Shown piece after piece: positions 33,613 through 44,895 of a stretch of DNA of 64,000 bases. Every line of letters starts with the position of its first letter. Position 1 is the stretch's first letter. The translations under genes and the position numbers were made by a program. The notes under the pieces were generated by a model. It was not told the DNA's origin and made no database searches. It saw only the letters and a list, made by a program, of their open reading frames with translations. The stretch is taken from the NCBI GenBank assembly GCA_023014365.1, contig JAEBUN010000010.1, forward strand, positions 682,001 through 746,000. The letters are read 5' to 3'. The stretch comes from Lepiota brunneoincarnata (lineage: Eukaryota; Basidiomycota; Agaricomycetes; Agaricales; Agaricaceae).

Positions 33613-35856
33613 AGCGAGTTTCCCCAGCCGGCGATGATCTATTCATGGCACCCCTGTACCTAGCGAACTTGCGATGAACCTGTAGACTCACCCCGCCCTC
33701 CGAGTTTAGTCTCCCCCTTCCCAGATATACCACCCCGGGCACTATTTATGGGTATTTGAAATTCTGATGCATCGTTTGATTCGTTCTACACGATGATGTG
33801 AAGGTATTAATAGCGAGGAGACACCTGATTAACTAGCCTATCGGCTGATTAATTCCCTGGCTTCTCGAGGCCATGGGGTTGTAAGAAATCCGGAGGTTAC
33901 ATAATGCACTGGTGCGTCACTCGGGCTGTAATCCTTGACGCACTCTGGAGAACACATACACATCACCACCCATGAAAAGGAGTAAGTAGGATCCATAAAG
34001 CACCACAACGGATTTGACACCGAACCCCCATGCGGTATGTGGGAGGCAACTGGATGTACTCCTGGTAAAAGGTGAATGTTCATAACGCCCAAATTTTACA
34101 GCACCCCGAGGAGAATTACGCTTAGACGAACCATACATCCAAGTATATGTTGATAGTTATCTATCCCAGAAACATCCGACGATGATAATCCCACCAGGGG
34201 AATTACAACATCCAACTTCCGACGAACCCTCGCTCCTGGAAGATTGAGATTGCCTATTGTCATGCCCTCCACCATCTGATCGCGTGTTCTAGAATCTATG
34301 ATGAAGTAACGGTTTCATGACAGCCCATTACAGAATCTCGGTTGTCCCCACAGTGTGGCCGAAATTCTTGACATATTGCGGGAACCCCAACGTTATTTCC
34401 ACCAATCACGTACTGTACACAAGATCGTTATAGAGTTCGGTCACCAGGGAACTGAATGCAGGGATGAGCGGATGATGTCTAAGAAAGGGGGAGGAGACAA
34501 AATACAATGGCTGGCTGCTGAGTTCCCAGAGGGAACCTCAAACATGCGACGCTTTGTGAAGTTTCTTTTTTTTCAAGACATAATACAAACAGAGATCATA
34601 TTGCAGTCCTCTCAGGTACCGTTATGAATAGAATATGTGAGAATTTTCGGCTGTCTGAATATAGACCAGGTGGCGCTGCTATGATCCTGCCGTTTGAAAG
34701 GTTTTCTGCCTGTACTACCCATGCCGGCGAATATGTTTTTGGAAGTGCAGCCGCCATAGGAGATCCGTTGGACATCAGAAGAAAAGTATCGATGCTCCCA
34801 TTTGTAAAACTTGTGTTATGACAAAGCATATTTGTTGGGCTTCTAGGTCGCACTCCGTTCCAATTTGCAACAAGTTGCAGGCGTCGTGTGTAGTGAGTAT
34901 TACAATCCAAGACGACTTGATCGTGGAAAATCAGGGATGCCGTCGACACCAGGTGGGGAGTCAAGAACATCACGAGTTCTGATTATAGGCGCGCAAGCCT
35001 GTCAGGGAAAGGCGGCATGACGGAAATGAAGGATGCGAGTACCAACCCAGTTGATCAACATGTTGGGGAAGAAGCTGAGAAATCCAGAATCAGGCAAGAA
35101 AGAGGGCATAAGCGTTCTTCTGGTAGCTCGTGCCACTTGTTTCCCAAGCGTCCGTAATCAAGCCTTGAGAGAGAAGGTCATATGACGCGAGCTAGAATAT
35201 GATGTCTGTTTGCCGTCAGCTGGCGTGGAGGTGAGGCTATGGGTGGAGGTATGCATCACGTTGCCATTCTGTGATACTCGTAAGTGGTGGTCGCAGGTGA
35301 CTGGGCCGGTTGGGGAATACACAACCAGTCGGGCCCGAGGTGTGAGATCCGTAGGCTCGGGAGTAGAGGGATCAAGGAGCACTCGCTCACGAACAATCAC
35401 GACATGCGGCGTTCATCTTGGAAAGGGACATTGAGGAAGGTGTTAAATGAAGTGCCAAGAAATATATGGCTGCTGTGGGGTCGGATGGGCAAGATTTACA
35501 ACCCGTAGAACAGTGTAGAACAGTGGGAGGCATCGGGAACCAAGGTTTGGGAGAAAATACGTAAGTCGTGCCTTTCTGCTTGCGGACATAGAGAGCACGA
35601 ATGAGACCGGATCATCCGACGCAGTGAACTCGAAAAATCGTGCAAAACATGAGCTAGCCAGTCTCCGGGAGATGGGGGAATTGGATCATGTGCGTGTTCG
35701 GGGCTGGTACAAGGCAGATCCGGTCGTTTCCCAGAAAGGCAATGACCTTTGTCTCGATTATTTCTCCGCACCAGCATTGCCGCGTGATGCGGCTACTATA
35801 TAAACACCCCCCATCTCCATATTCTCCCCACCGGACCATCTTGCCCTCCCCATTGA
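33613..35856. other. Long intergenic region
   Basis: 2.2 kb without a recognisable gene, RNA or repeat. The last 80 bases before 35857 are pyrimidine-rich (CCCCATCTCCATATTCTCCC), as expected of a fungal promoter. Confidence 0.45.
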
Positions 35857-38238
35857 ATGTCCACTTCCACCTCTTCCCTCTTGGAATACCAGTATCCTCC
35901 CGAGCTCCTCGATGCCATCTGCTCCCGCATCTATGCTGCAGGTCTTCCTCCTCCCGAGTCCTCTCTCGATCCCCTCGTAGCTACCGCCTGCGGCGTTCCA
36001 ATTGCCCAGCCATCCTCATCCCCTTCGGCGTACTGGCCAGAGCCTCTTGTCCGTCACGCCCTTGCCACCCTCTGTCTTGTGAACCATGCCTGGTATGAAG
36101 CCGCAAAACCCTGGTTGTGGAGGCGGTGAGTCACTGTTCTGGGTGACCGTTCTTGCCACTTATTCATCTCGTATGGTAGGGTCGAGGTTCGTCTTCCTCG
36201 TACGTGGCTTTCTCTTGTCGAGGAGATTGCCTGGGATTACGAAGAAGAGACCGTTGACAGCGTTATGGGGAAGTCGATCCAGGCCGCTGCCAAAGCCGTC
36301 GCCGATGCACCTACCTTTGCATCCGATAAGTATGCTGCGCTCAGGCTTGAGGCCAGTCTCTTGGACACCCTGGAACTCCCCGACAGCTCGATCTCTCCGG
36401 ATTTGCTCTCACCCGTTCCATCTCGTGATCCCAGTCCCAGGAGGATTCGACCCAAGAGCAAGAGTCCTGCACGATGGAAGATCCTGCGGTCCATCAATGA
36501 CGCCATACAGGACGTCCTAGATAGAAGGGCGCCAGGAGTTCATGGTAAGTGTCCCTTGCGTTCTGTACGCAGACCTCATGCTCATGACAACACAGTTCCT
36601 ACACCCAAGGATCCCCGCCCGGGTCGCCACGTCCTGCATTTAGATTTCAACCACTTCCGTACGATCGGCATGCGTCGTTCGGTTGAGGAGGGTGTCAATA
36701 GTCGCTTTGTGACAGGAGATCGGGTAGAGGCGATCTTAAAGGCACGTTCATCAAACGTTCCCAAAATTAACGAGCTCACAACTCCTATTGCAGGAAATGC
36801 CTAACCTCACTACCTTTGGTGCCACTGAATATATGGATGGTGCTTTGACCCTTCCCGTTTTAAGCGAACTATTCCTACGTGGTGCTCCTTCTGGCGGGCG
36901 GGGGCGTCCTTCACGAGGCCGTTCGTTCTTCGATCTATCTGACGCAGAAGAGGAGGATCGCGAGCGCAGAAGAGACTGCAAGGACCTCGAGGCTGTCGAT
37001 CTCACTGGTTGCGTCAGTGCCGTATTTGTGAACGCATTCACCGAATTTGTCAATGCCCACCTATGGCCCGCCGATACGGAATCGAATAACGAAGAAGAAA
37101 CGGGTGTGCGCAGGAATCGCCATTCCCCTCGCTCGTTCGATGAGCCTTTGACCTTCCCTGGTCTCCAACGACTTGGTATGCGAGGTGTCAAGTCGATTCT
37201 GCCCCGCTACTTGGGTCCATTTGTCCTCGCTTTCCCTTCCCTTACGCACCTCGATCTTTCTGGTACTCGTGTCACTTCTGAAATTCTTTATGCCCTCGGA
37301 GGATCACCAACCATCCGCCTAAAGTCCCTCGCTCTTGCCCGATGCGTAAGGCTATCCAGTGAAAGCATCAGGGACCTCTTAGTCAATTCTCCGACTACAG
37401 AAGAACTGAAGGAGCTCAATCTATATGGTGACATGACTTATCTGTCCCCTTTAACCCAGGAGCACCTTCTCGACATCGTTACTCTGGCACCCTGCTTTCT
37501 GAAAGGTCAACTCCAATACTTGGATATCTCAAATGTACCAGTCACGCACGAGACACTTGAACATTTCAAGCCCCAGCCGAAACTTCGTTCCCTCGGTTTG
37601 TCTCACCTGCCCAACCTCACGCTCAGGTCTGTCCAGCGATTCATGCTGGACAAGTCGCCCAATGTAGAGGTCCTCACACTGATTAATACGTCACCCGAGC
37701 TTGATTACGGCCTCCGGTCCAACTCCAAGTGTACTCCTCGTAGTGCTGTCATCAACCTGCACACTCATCTCGTGCGACCGCTTTGCTCTCCGCCGTTTTC
37801 CTTTAGCATCACTTCCAATATCGAGCCGTCGCCGCCACCCACACGTTTGCGTGTTATTGAACTGTCGACTGGCATGCTGGGTGCTCTGGGATCTGGAGGT
37901 GGTGCATGGCGCATCATTAGAAGCAAAGGCGGTCGAGGTTGGTATGTTGATACTGCCAGTGCTTGGGTTGCGGAGCCTGGGTCAGGTGAGGGAAGCACTC
38001 TGAAGAGAGACTTGCCCCCCGGCCATCCGTTCCGGGTTGAAATGGAACGACTCTCCGACTCCAATGGCAATGTGAGCAGCGGCATCGGATGGCACGCTCG
38101 CAAGATGGAGGTATGTTGTTCAGTCATGTCGTCCCATTGTGGCTATAACCTAGACTTGCACAGGTGCTTCATGGCTATGGTATGCTCGGGCGGGAGGACG
38201 GGCTCTACGGCGCAGTCTCGTTCGCCTATCAAGGCTGA
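35857..38238 (+). CDS. F-box/LRR-like protein
   Basis: Starts MSTSTSSLLEYQYPPELLDA. An F-box-like first segment has PPELLDAICSRIYA and then LATLCLVNHAWYEAAKPWLW. After introns at 36128 and about 36545, a long region of leucine-rich repeats follows (FPSLTHLDLSGTRVTSEIL, LKSLALARCVRLSSESI, LQYLDISNVPVTHETLEHF, LRSLGLSHLPNLTLRSVQRF). The last exon begins after the intron at about 38111 and ends FAYQG. Such proteins are usually substrate adaptors of SCF ubiquitin ligases; the substrate is unknown. It is conserved among Agaricomycetes by its LRR and C-terminal GWHARKMEVLHGYGMLGRED segment, but I know no symbol for it. Confidence 0.78.
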
Positions 38239-38810
38239 ACAAAACTTATTTATTGTCTTGACTTAGCTTGTGCTTACGGGATCCATCAAAATTATTTCAA
38301 ATTTGCTTATAGCGACCCACCCGAGGCTGTTTATTTCTCACAAGCCTTTTTCCATGACGTTGGGCGTCTACATATATCATGGCGGTTAATTGCAGGCTAT
38401 TGCGGGGCGGGACATATTGTTGTTCTGACGTATCTTTTCTACAATTTCTTCTCGAATATCTCAGTGCTCTACCTACCTATTAGCTACATAAGGCATATGA
38501 ACATGATCCAGAAACCGCCGATACAGATCTGAACTGCCAGCATTAAATTCGTGTTATTGTAACGGACTTTTGCAAATTGGGGAAGGAATGGAATCGATGG
38601 GCTGTGTGCTGTTGAACTGTTCGCACGTAACACTGCCTCGATCCAAATGCGGTCACGCGCATTCTATATATCTCCCTTCAACCAACCAATAACACTCGCT
38701 GTCCATCAGGTTGCCCCTAGCACCCACTTCGAATCATAGAGGCGCGCTACAGCACACGTCTCTTAATCCTTCTCTTTGCCTTTTGGGCCACTCGCCGCCC
38801 CAAATCTTTC
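38239..38810. other. Intergenic
   Basis: 3' flank of the F-box/LRR gene and promoter of the exchanger gene. No gene seen. Confidence 0.5.
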
Positions 38811-41800
38811 ATGCCCGTGTCAACACATTCTCTAGATGGTGCCACAGCCGTGGACTACATTGAAACCCCAATATCGGTCACACCCAAGACTACCGTATCA
38901 GAGACTCCTGAAGGAGACAACCCAAAGCTTGTACATCGACAAAGCACAACAGAGGATGACCATGACGATGGGCCTGTCTCGACTGCTACAAGCCAACAGG
39001 GACTTTTTACCTCTGCTTCCGGGTGGGCAGAAACAGCACAATCAAGAAGGCGACCCACTCGCAGACACACACAGACCTCGAGGGCGCGAAGTGCTAGAGA
39101 AACCACTGGATCAGCTTCTCGCGCTTCAGGAAGAGCCCCTTCGTTAAGGACCATCCGCAGGGCTGCGACCACGCTGTTGCTTCCTGATAAGAAACTGGGC
39201 GATTCTCCGGGCGTGTGGAAAAGTTTGAAGGCGATATTCTTTGCTTCGTGTATGCGGTGCGAACTTGCTGAACGGGATGAATGGCGACTGACGTGGACCC
39301 GGAAATTTGTTTTTTCCGACTGGCTTCTTCAGGGCTCAACATTTTGTTGGTGTTTATACCCGTCTCAGTGAGCATCATAATGCAAAACGCACCAACATAA
39401 ATAAAAACGAGATTGTAATACGTGCTTTTTTTTTTATAGTGGGCACTGAATTTTGCCCTTCCCAAACCGGATGAGAACAAAGATACCCTCGTTTTCGTAT
39501 GTGAGTGGGCAGAGTACAATGCATTTGAGCATTACTAGGTCTTTTTCCTAACAGCCCTCGACAGTTTCATTCCTTGCAATTATTCCTCTAGCAAAGGTTC
39601 GCACTCTCGCCGAATGAGAGCGGGAACACGAGTTGGCAACTGAACCAATAATTTCTTAGCTACTTGGATTCGCAACTGAGGAATTGTCCTTACGAGTAGG
39701 CCAGACTCTCGCCGGTTTATTGAATGCGACATTGGTTAGGAAATCCACTTGTCCTCCTGGTGACCTCGGAGCTGATTCTCGCATCATATTGTAGGGAAAT
39801 GCGTATGTCCTTTCACACGATTCATCTGATCTCATCCTGATGCTCCTTCTCCGCCACTGACGCAGGGTTGAACTCATCGTTGCGGTACGTGACGTCCAAC
39901 TCCGTCGTGCGCGATTAATGAAATTAACACTTCATCAGATCATTGCCCTCGTCAAATGTGAATTACGCATCGTGCAGTCCTCCTGTAAGCCATGCGTTCA
40001 TTTGACTCCACCCCCCCTGCAGAATGACATCTTACCTGGTGCCGTGGCTGAGGGGCTAAAAGCTCGCACGGGGTTCCCCATTCGATCTGACCGATTTAGA
40101 AATTTTCAGTTACTGATCCTTTGGTTTTACTGCAGTGGTGGGATCAATTCTCAGCAACCTGTGTACGTCCCTTTGCCGTCTGCCAGCCATTACCGAGGAC
40201 CCCACTCATATGATGCATCAGTGTTGGTGCTGGGGATGTGCTTTTTTGCTGGAGGGATCAAATATCAGGAGCAAGGCTTCGGTGCGAGTACGTGTTTGTT
40301 TATGATACCCACGCTATTCTTGGTCTGAGCCGCCATATTTGACAATAGGCGCATCTCAGCTGAACTCTTCGCTGTTGACTATCAGCGTTATTGCTGTGTT
40401 GTTGCCCGCAGCTTTCCACTTTTCCGCCCCGCAGCTGGATGACGCCACGGAAGCCCGAGATATCCTGGCTGTGAGCCGAGGAGTAAGTAGGCTTTGTTTT
40501 ATCTGGCATGGGCAGAATGGTTGATATTTACTCACCTCCTAGACAGCGGTGATTCTTCTAGTCAGTAAGTGAATTTTGGAACCGCATGCTGTGTTGCATG
40601 CTCACGTCATCCAACGCATAATAGTCTATGGCGCATACCTGCTGTTCCAACTCTGGTCCCATGCTACGCTCTATCAGGATGACTATGCAGATGTCGTCAA
40701 GTCCACTGAATATGGGTACAAGGCGAAAAGAAGGGAAAAGAAGGAGGCAAAGAGGAGAAAATCCGAAGAACAAAAGGTGGCAGAGAAGTCCCAACATATG
40801 ATCTCTAATGGTATATTCAATGAAGAACCGGAACCTATCAATCCACCCACTCGAGTAACCACCGGCACCTCGGTTTCTTTCGCTCCAGGCACAAACCCGG
40901 GAAGGGATGAAGAACAAGCACCAGCTGACGACGAGGTGTCAATCGAAGAGCAACCTCAAATGAGTCTCATGTTAACACTGGTTCTTCTTGCAGTTGTCAC
41001 TGTGGTTCGTGTTTGATACTTTGTTTGGGTATGTCACTTGCCTTATAGATTACTCCAGTTGGTGGCAGTCACAGCAGAATGGCTTGTGGACTCGATAGAT
41101 GGATTGACTAGCCGAAATGCTATCAGTCGGGAATTCGTCGGTATCATTCTCCTCCCAATCGTTGGGAATGCAGCTGGTATGCTCTAGCTCAACTGGTTCG
41201 AAGTGAAGATAGTTGACTGGTAGGTTCTAGAACACGTCACTGCTGTGACCGTTTCTGTGAAGGACAAGTTGACCCTAAGTCTGGGTGTTGCCGCTGGATC
41301 CAGTATTGTAAGTCTTATTGCTCTAGTTTAAGCCAGCCCACTAAAGTCATCTGCGCTTCATAGCAAATTGCTCTTTTTGTGGTTCCGTGAGTTTTCCTTT
41401 TGGGGTCGTATGTGCTTCGAAATTCGACTTGATGTTCTCCTTTTCAGAGTTATTGTCATCCTTGGATGGATATTGGGAAAACCTATGACTCTCCTATTTG
41501 ATCCATATGAGTCCGTCGCCCTTTTTTTTTCAGGTATGGGCTCCCCGACAATATAAGGTCAATTGCTGACAAAGAATGCTGAATAGTTTTGACGGTCAAC
41601 TATGTCGTTCAAGATGGAAAATCCAACTGGCTGGAGGGTTTTATATTAATGCGTAAGTCATGCTTCTAATTACAATTTGTGTTCTGACAATCGGGCTTTC
41701 AGTCCTCTATTTCATTCTCAGTGTTACGTTCTGGTTCTACCCCGGTAAGCAGACGAGCCCTCTTGTTCCTATCGTACCACGAGCTCATCCTTTTTACATA

Positions 41801-41839
41801 GGGTCCGATCCTGCTGGAGTTCTAAGCAACTGCCGTTGA
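38811..41839 (+). CDS. Vacuolar Ca2+/H+ exchanger (CAX family)
   Basis: About 20 small exons. The Arg/Ser-rich cytosolic N-terminus leads into WLNILLVFIPVSWALNFALP, then FSFLAIIPLAK and the family signature split over three exons as GLLNATLGNA, VELIVA and IIALVKCELRIVQSSLVGS. SNLLLVLGMCFFAGGIKYQ follows. The second half repeats the fold: VTAEWLVDSIDG, EFVGIILLPIVGNAAEHVTA and VAAGSSIQIALFVVP. The two GNAxE motifs are the cation-binding helices. An acidic and basic loop (KAKRREKKEAKRRK) lies between the halves. The protein exchanges cytosolic Ca2+ for vacuolar protons, like yeast VCX1. Reading frame is kept across every junction I checked. Confidence 0.9.
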
Positions 41840-43208
41840 TTTACATGCATCGGGATAGGTTAATACCCTCAATAGACTTTTTACCTGTCTTGGCGAAACA
41901 CAGCGCAGCAGGATATAAGCCCAACGAAAGTTCCATACATCAAGTATCTTACCCCGACTCTCTTATAGCACCCACTCTTATTGGTCAGATTGTTCAGCCA
42001 CCGCCCTTGACACATTGCCAACGTCAAGCACATGGTAACGAACTATAAACTCTGTTTCTTCTGCATACCACATGCGGCTGATTCGGTATTGGATCTTACC
42101 TTGAGCCAATTCGCTAACCGCGGAGTTTATTCACCGTCGGGAAGTAAAACCCTAGAGTTGACGTCAGACTCTTGTCAGATATTAACCCAACTTGCTGGTA
42201 CTCATAAATCTCATGCAAGACCTGTCTGTTTTAGGTATAACCTTTCTTGCTATGATTCTGCGGTGTCCTGTTGCTGGGACAGCCGCAGTGGGTTAACAAC
42301 CTGCGACGTGGGACACCAGGAGGCCCCAAACACAGGTTTATCCACGACCGTAATTATGGAGGCCTGGCTGTGGCTTATATTGCCGAGAATGCTGATTGGG
42401 GGGGGGGGGGGGGGGGGGTGGCCGCCTTTTTTTAAAAAATTCTGTGGTGATCTGAGTCCGAGATCGACTGCGGTTGGTGACCAAAGTAGCAAAGGATGCG
42501 ATGCCTGTACAAGTACATGCGTATAGTAGGGAGTTGGGGAATTATTTTGGAACCGTGATATGATTATAGTTCATCAGAGGTGACGGCAGTTGAGATGCCT
42601 GACTGACGTCAGGGACGTATTGTCCGATTGGGCACTCATACAATCGTAGTATCACCGATATTGATTTCGGAGGTATTAGCCCGACGGGGGAAAGCGGGAC
42701 CATAGTGGGCTGGACAGTGGGGACAAAAATTCCCAAGGTTCGGCGCGGCTGGCCTAAAGATCTGTCTCTTGTGGCATTTATCAGTTGGCGAGGACTCCCG
42801 AGGTAGAATTTTTGGTATGGACTTGAGGACCCAGCAATTCAGACACATCTGTGGTCAGCCAAAGCTACGAATTCGGACCGTGGAGCTCTGACACTGCCGA
42901 CGAAGCTCTGGACTTGAAATAGAACTCATATATGAGAAAGGCGATGCAGGTTTACCGTTCACATTTCCACCGGGTTGTCATACCTGTGACGCCTTGAACG
43001 CTCGGGGTACCAAGCTTACTGACTTCCAGGTCAAGAAGCAGTGTACCAATGACAGGCGCACGTGCAACCTGCAATCATGGTCTTTTTATAGTGGCTTAAA
43101 ATATTTGAGCGGAATACCGATGCGACATAACAGGGTAGGGATCTGTCGAGTGGCAACCGAACAAAACTTGTAAAATAACCTGGGCCTCGAGGCCAAGTGC
43201 TATACATC
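41840..43208. other. Long intergenic region with G21 homopolymer
   Basis: No gene found. A run of 21 G residues lies at 42398-42418, flanked downstream by a T/A run. A second TGACGTCA palindrome lies at 42604-42611, but it is not near a start codon. Confidence 0.5.
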
Positions 43209-44667
43209 CTACAACTTAGCCTTGGTAGGGTCGTCGATAAGAGTAACCGCAGCTGCAGTTAACGCCAGGGAGTTCCGCTCCTTGACCTTCGTAGCTGTTC
43301 ATGTGTGTAGGTGCTTGAGAACAAGGGCTTAGAGTCATGAGAAGCTACTCACTGAAGATGACTTTATTACCCTCCTTCCACATTTCTGTTACGATTGTCT
43401 CTCCAGGATAGACAACGCCGGCGAATCTATGCCAGGACCATTCGTTGGCACGAACTTTACTATATTTGATTATGCAAGAGCATGCGTACCGGACTTTGAT
43501 GTCCTTGTAATGTCCATAGGTCTTCAAGACGTGTTTTCCAGCGATGCCCATGAAACAAAGACCAGTGGAGTATCGGCTTCTCAAAGCCACCAATGGCGGC
43601 AAACTCGGGTAAGATCTACATGTGAAATTGGCGCTGTCAATCCAGTGCCAACATTTGGGAGAAGAATCGTGTGCTGACATGGAGGGGATTGGCATCGCCG
43701 CTCAGGCTGACAGGAGGTGAGGGTCAGAATGTATCATCATGAGTGTTGCATGTAAAGCATCACATGCATTGCGCTGCCATCGGCAAGCATCGGAAAGTAG
43801 GAAAAACAGACATACCGATAGAGCACAGCCTGTGTTGGGCTAGGTCTTTTCTTCCACGACTGCGTCGGGTGCACGTTTGGGAGGAACATTAGGAGCAGTG
43901 GCAGCGCCCCTATCTGTTCCAAGCGGAAGAACCAAAGTAAGTGAAAAGTGAACGAACCTCTTCAGAGGGGTTACGCACCTTTCCCAACACGCTTTTCCGC
44001 CGAAGCCACCAGATCCCGCGAACAAAGACCGTTGATTGACTCTCAAAGATGACTTGACCGGAATTTGCGTCCTTAGGTCTCGACAATGATGGTGACGGCT
44101 GCGGCCTTGCCCTTGTCCAGGGCTTCGAGGAGCCTAGTTTCCTCATCCTTAAGACTCGGTCCCGACCTCTAGTATTACAACAATACGCACCGGACCTCGC
44201 TAACCAGCGTTCCAGCCGTGGGGATAGGAGCCTTGATGTTCAAGTACTGCTCACCATGGAGCAATTTGGCCTACACAGCACACCTCAATCGTTCCAGAGT
44301 TCACTATTATGAATGGCACACTGGAACACTCACAGGATTGAAGTTGGGCAACCAATCGAGAGGAAGACTGGAGCTTGCGGGAAACTGGGGGATGACACCA
44401 AACGTGGGCAATGCACCAAATCCATCGTCCCCTTCATACGTCCACCGGAGCTCTTTCTCATTCGCACCAATGCCCAAGTTGTACAGAATGACGTCCCTCT
44501 GGACGACGGAGGCTCGATCAGTTTTTCTGGGAACCATGTGCACCTTGCCTCCTACTTACTTCGGTGTAACTATATGGAACGGGGTTGGGAATCGCCCGCT
44601 TGGCTTCAGCGACGAGCTGCGAGTCTTCCGGATCGGCGAACGCGTTAGGATCCTTGAACTGGGACAT
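43209..44667 (-). CDS. Peroxisomal enoyl-CoA hydratase-2 (MaoC-like), separated C-terminal part of FOX2
   Basis: Own ATG at 44665-44667 ([19 protein letters not shown]). Exons then give [38 protein letters not shown] and [20 protein letters not shown]. The hot-dog hydratase block follows: [31 protein letters not shown] and [20 protein letters not shown]. The catalytic Asp and His lie in GDANPLH. The last exon ends DDPTKAKL, a canonical AKL peroxisomal signal. The enzyme hydrates trans-2-enoyl-CoA to (3R)-hydroxyacyl-CoA. In most fungi this is the third domain of FOX2; here it is a separate gene 228 bases downstream of the dehydrogenase gene. Four single-base insertions (44075, 44015-44017, 43993-43996, 43564) break frame although the protein is otherwise well conserved. 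Confidence 0.8.
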
Positions 44668-44895
44668 GTTTTTTCGACGACTTTGATTGGGGGCACACTA
44701 ACAATTATGTACGCTTCAATCAATCACATGCTTGTTTTTGTCTCGTGAACATTTTCGGCTCGACGAGTCCTCTCATTCGCATGCAGTCTTGGTTTACTAA
44801 AATAAAACAAGCGAACGAAATATGCATAGATTAGGATGTCATAAGCTATGGTGCGTAGGGCGAGTATGCAAATAAACAAAGTTCGTTTTCTACAG

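Noticed and set aside
40035..40090. tRNA-like A-box and B-box sequence (TGGCTGAGGGGCT and ATTCGATC)
   Set aside because: It lies in an intron of the exchanger gene, and no anticodon stem or closing acceptor stem can be drawn.
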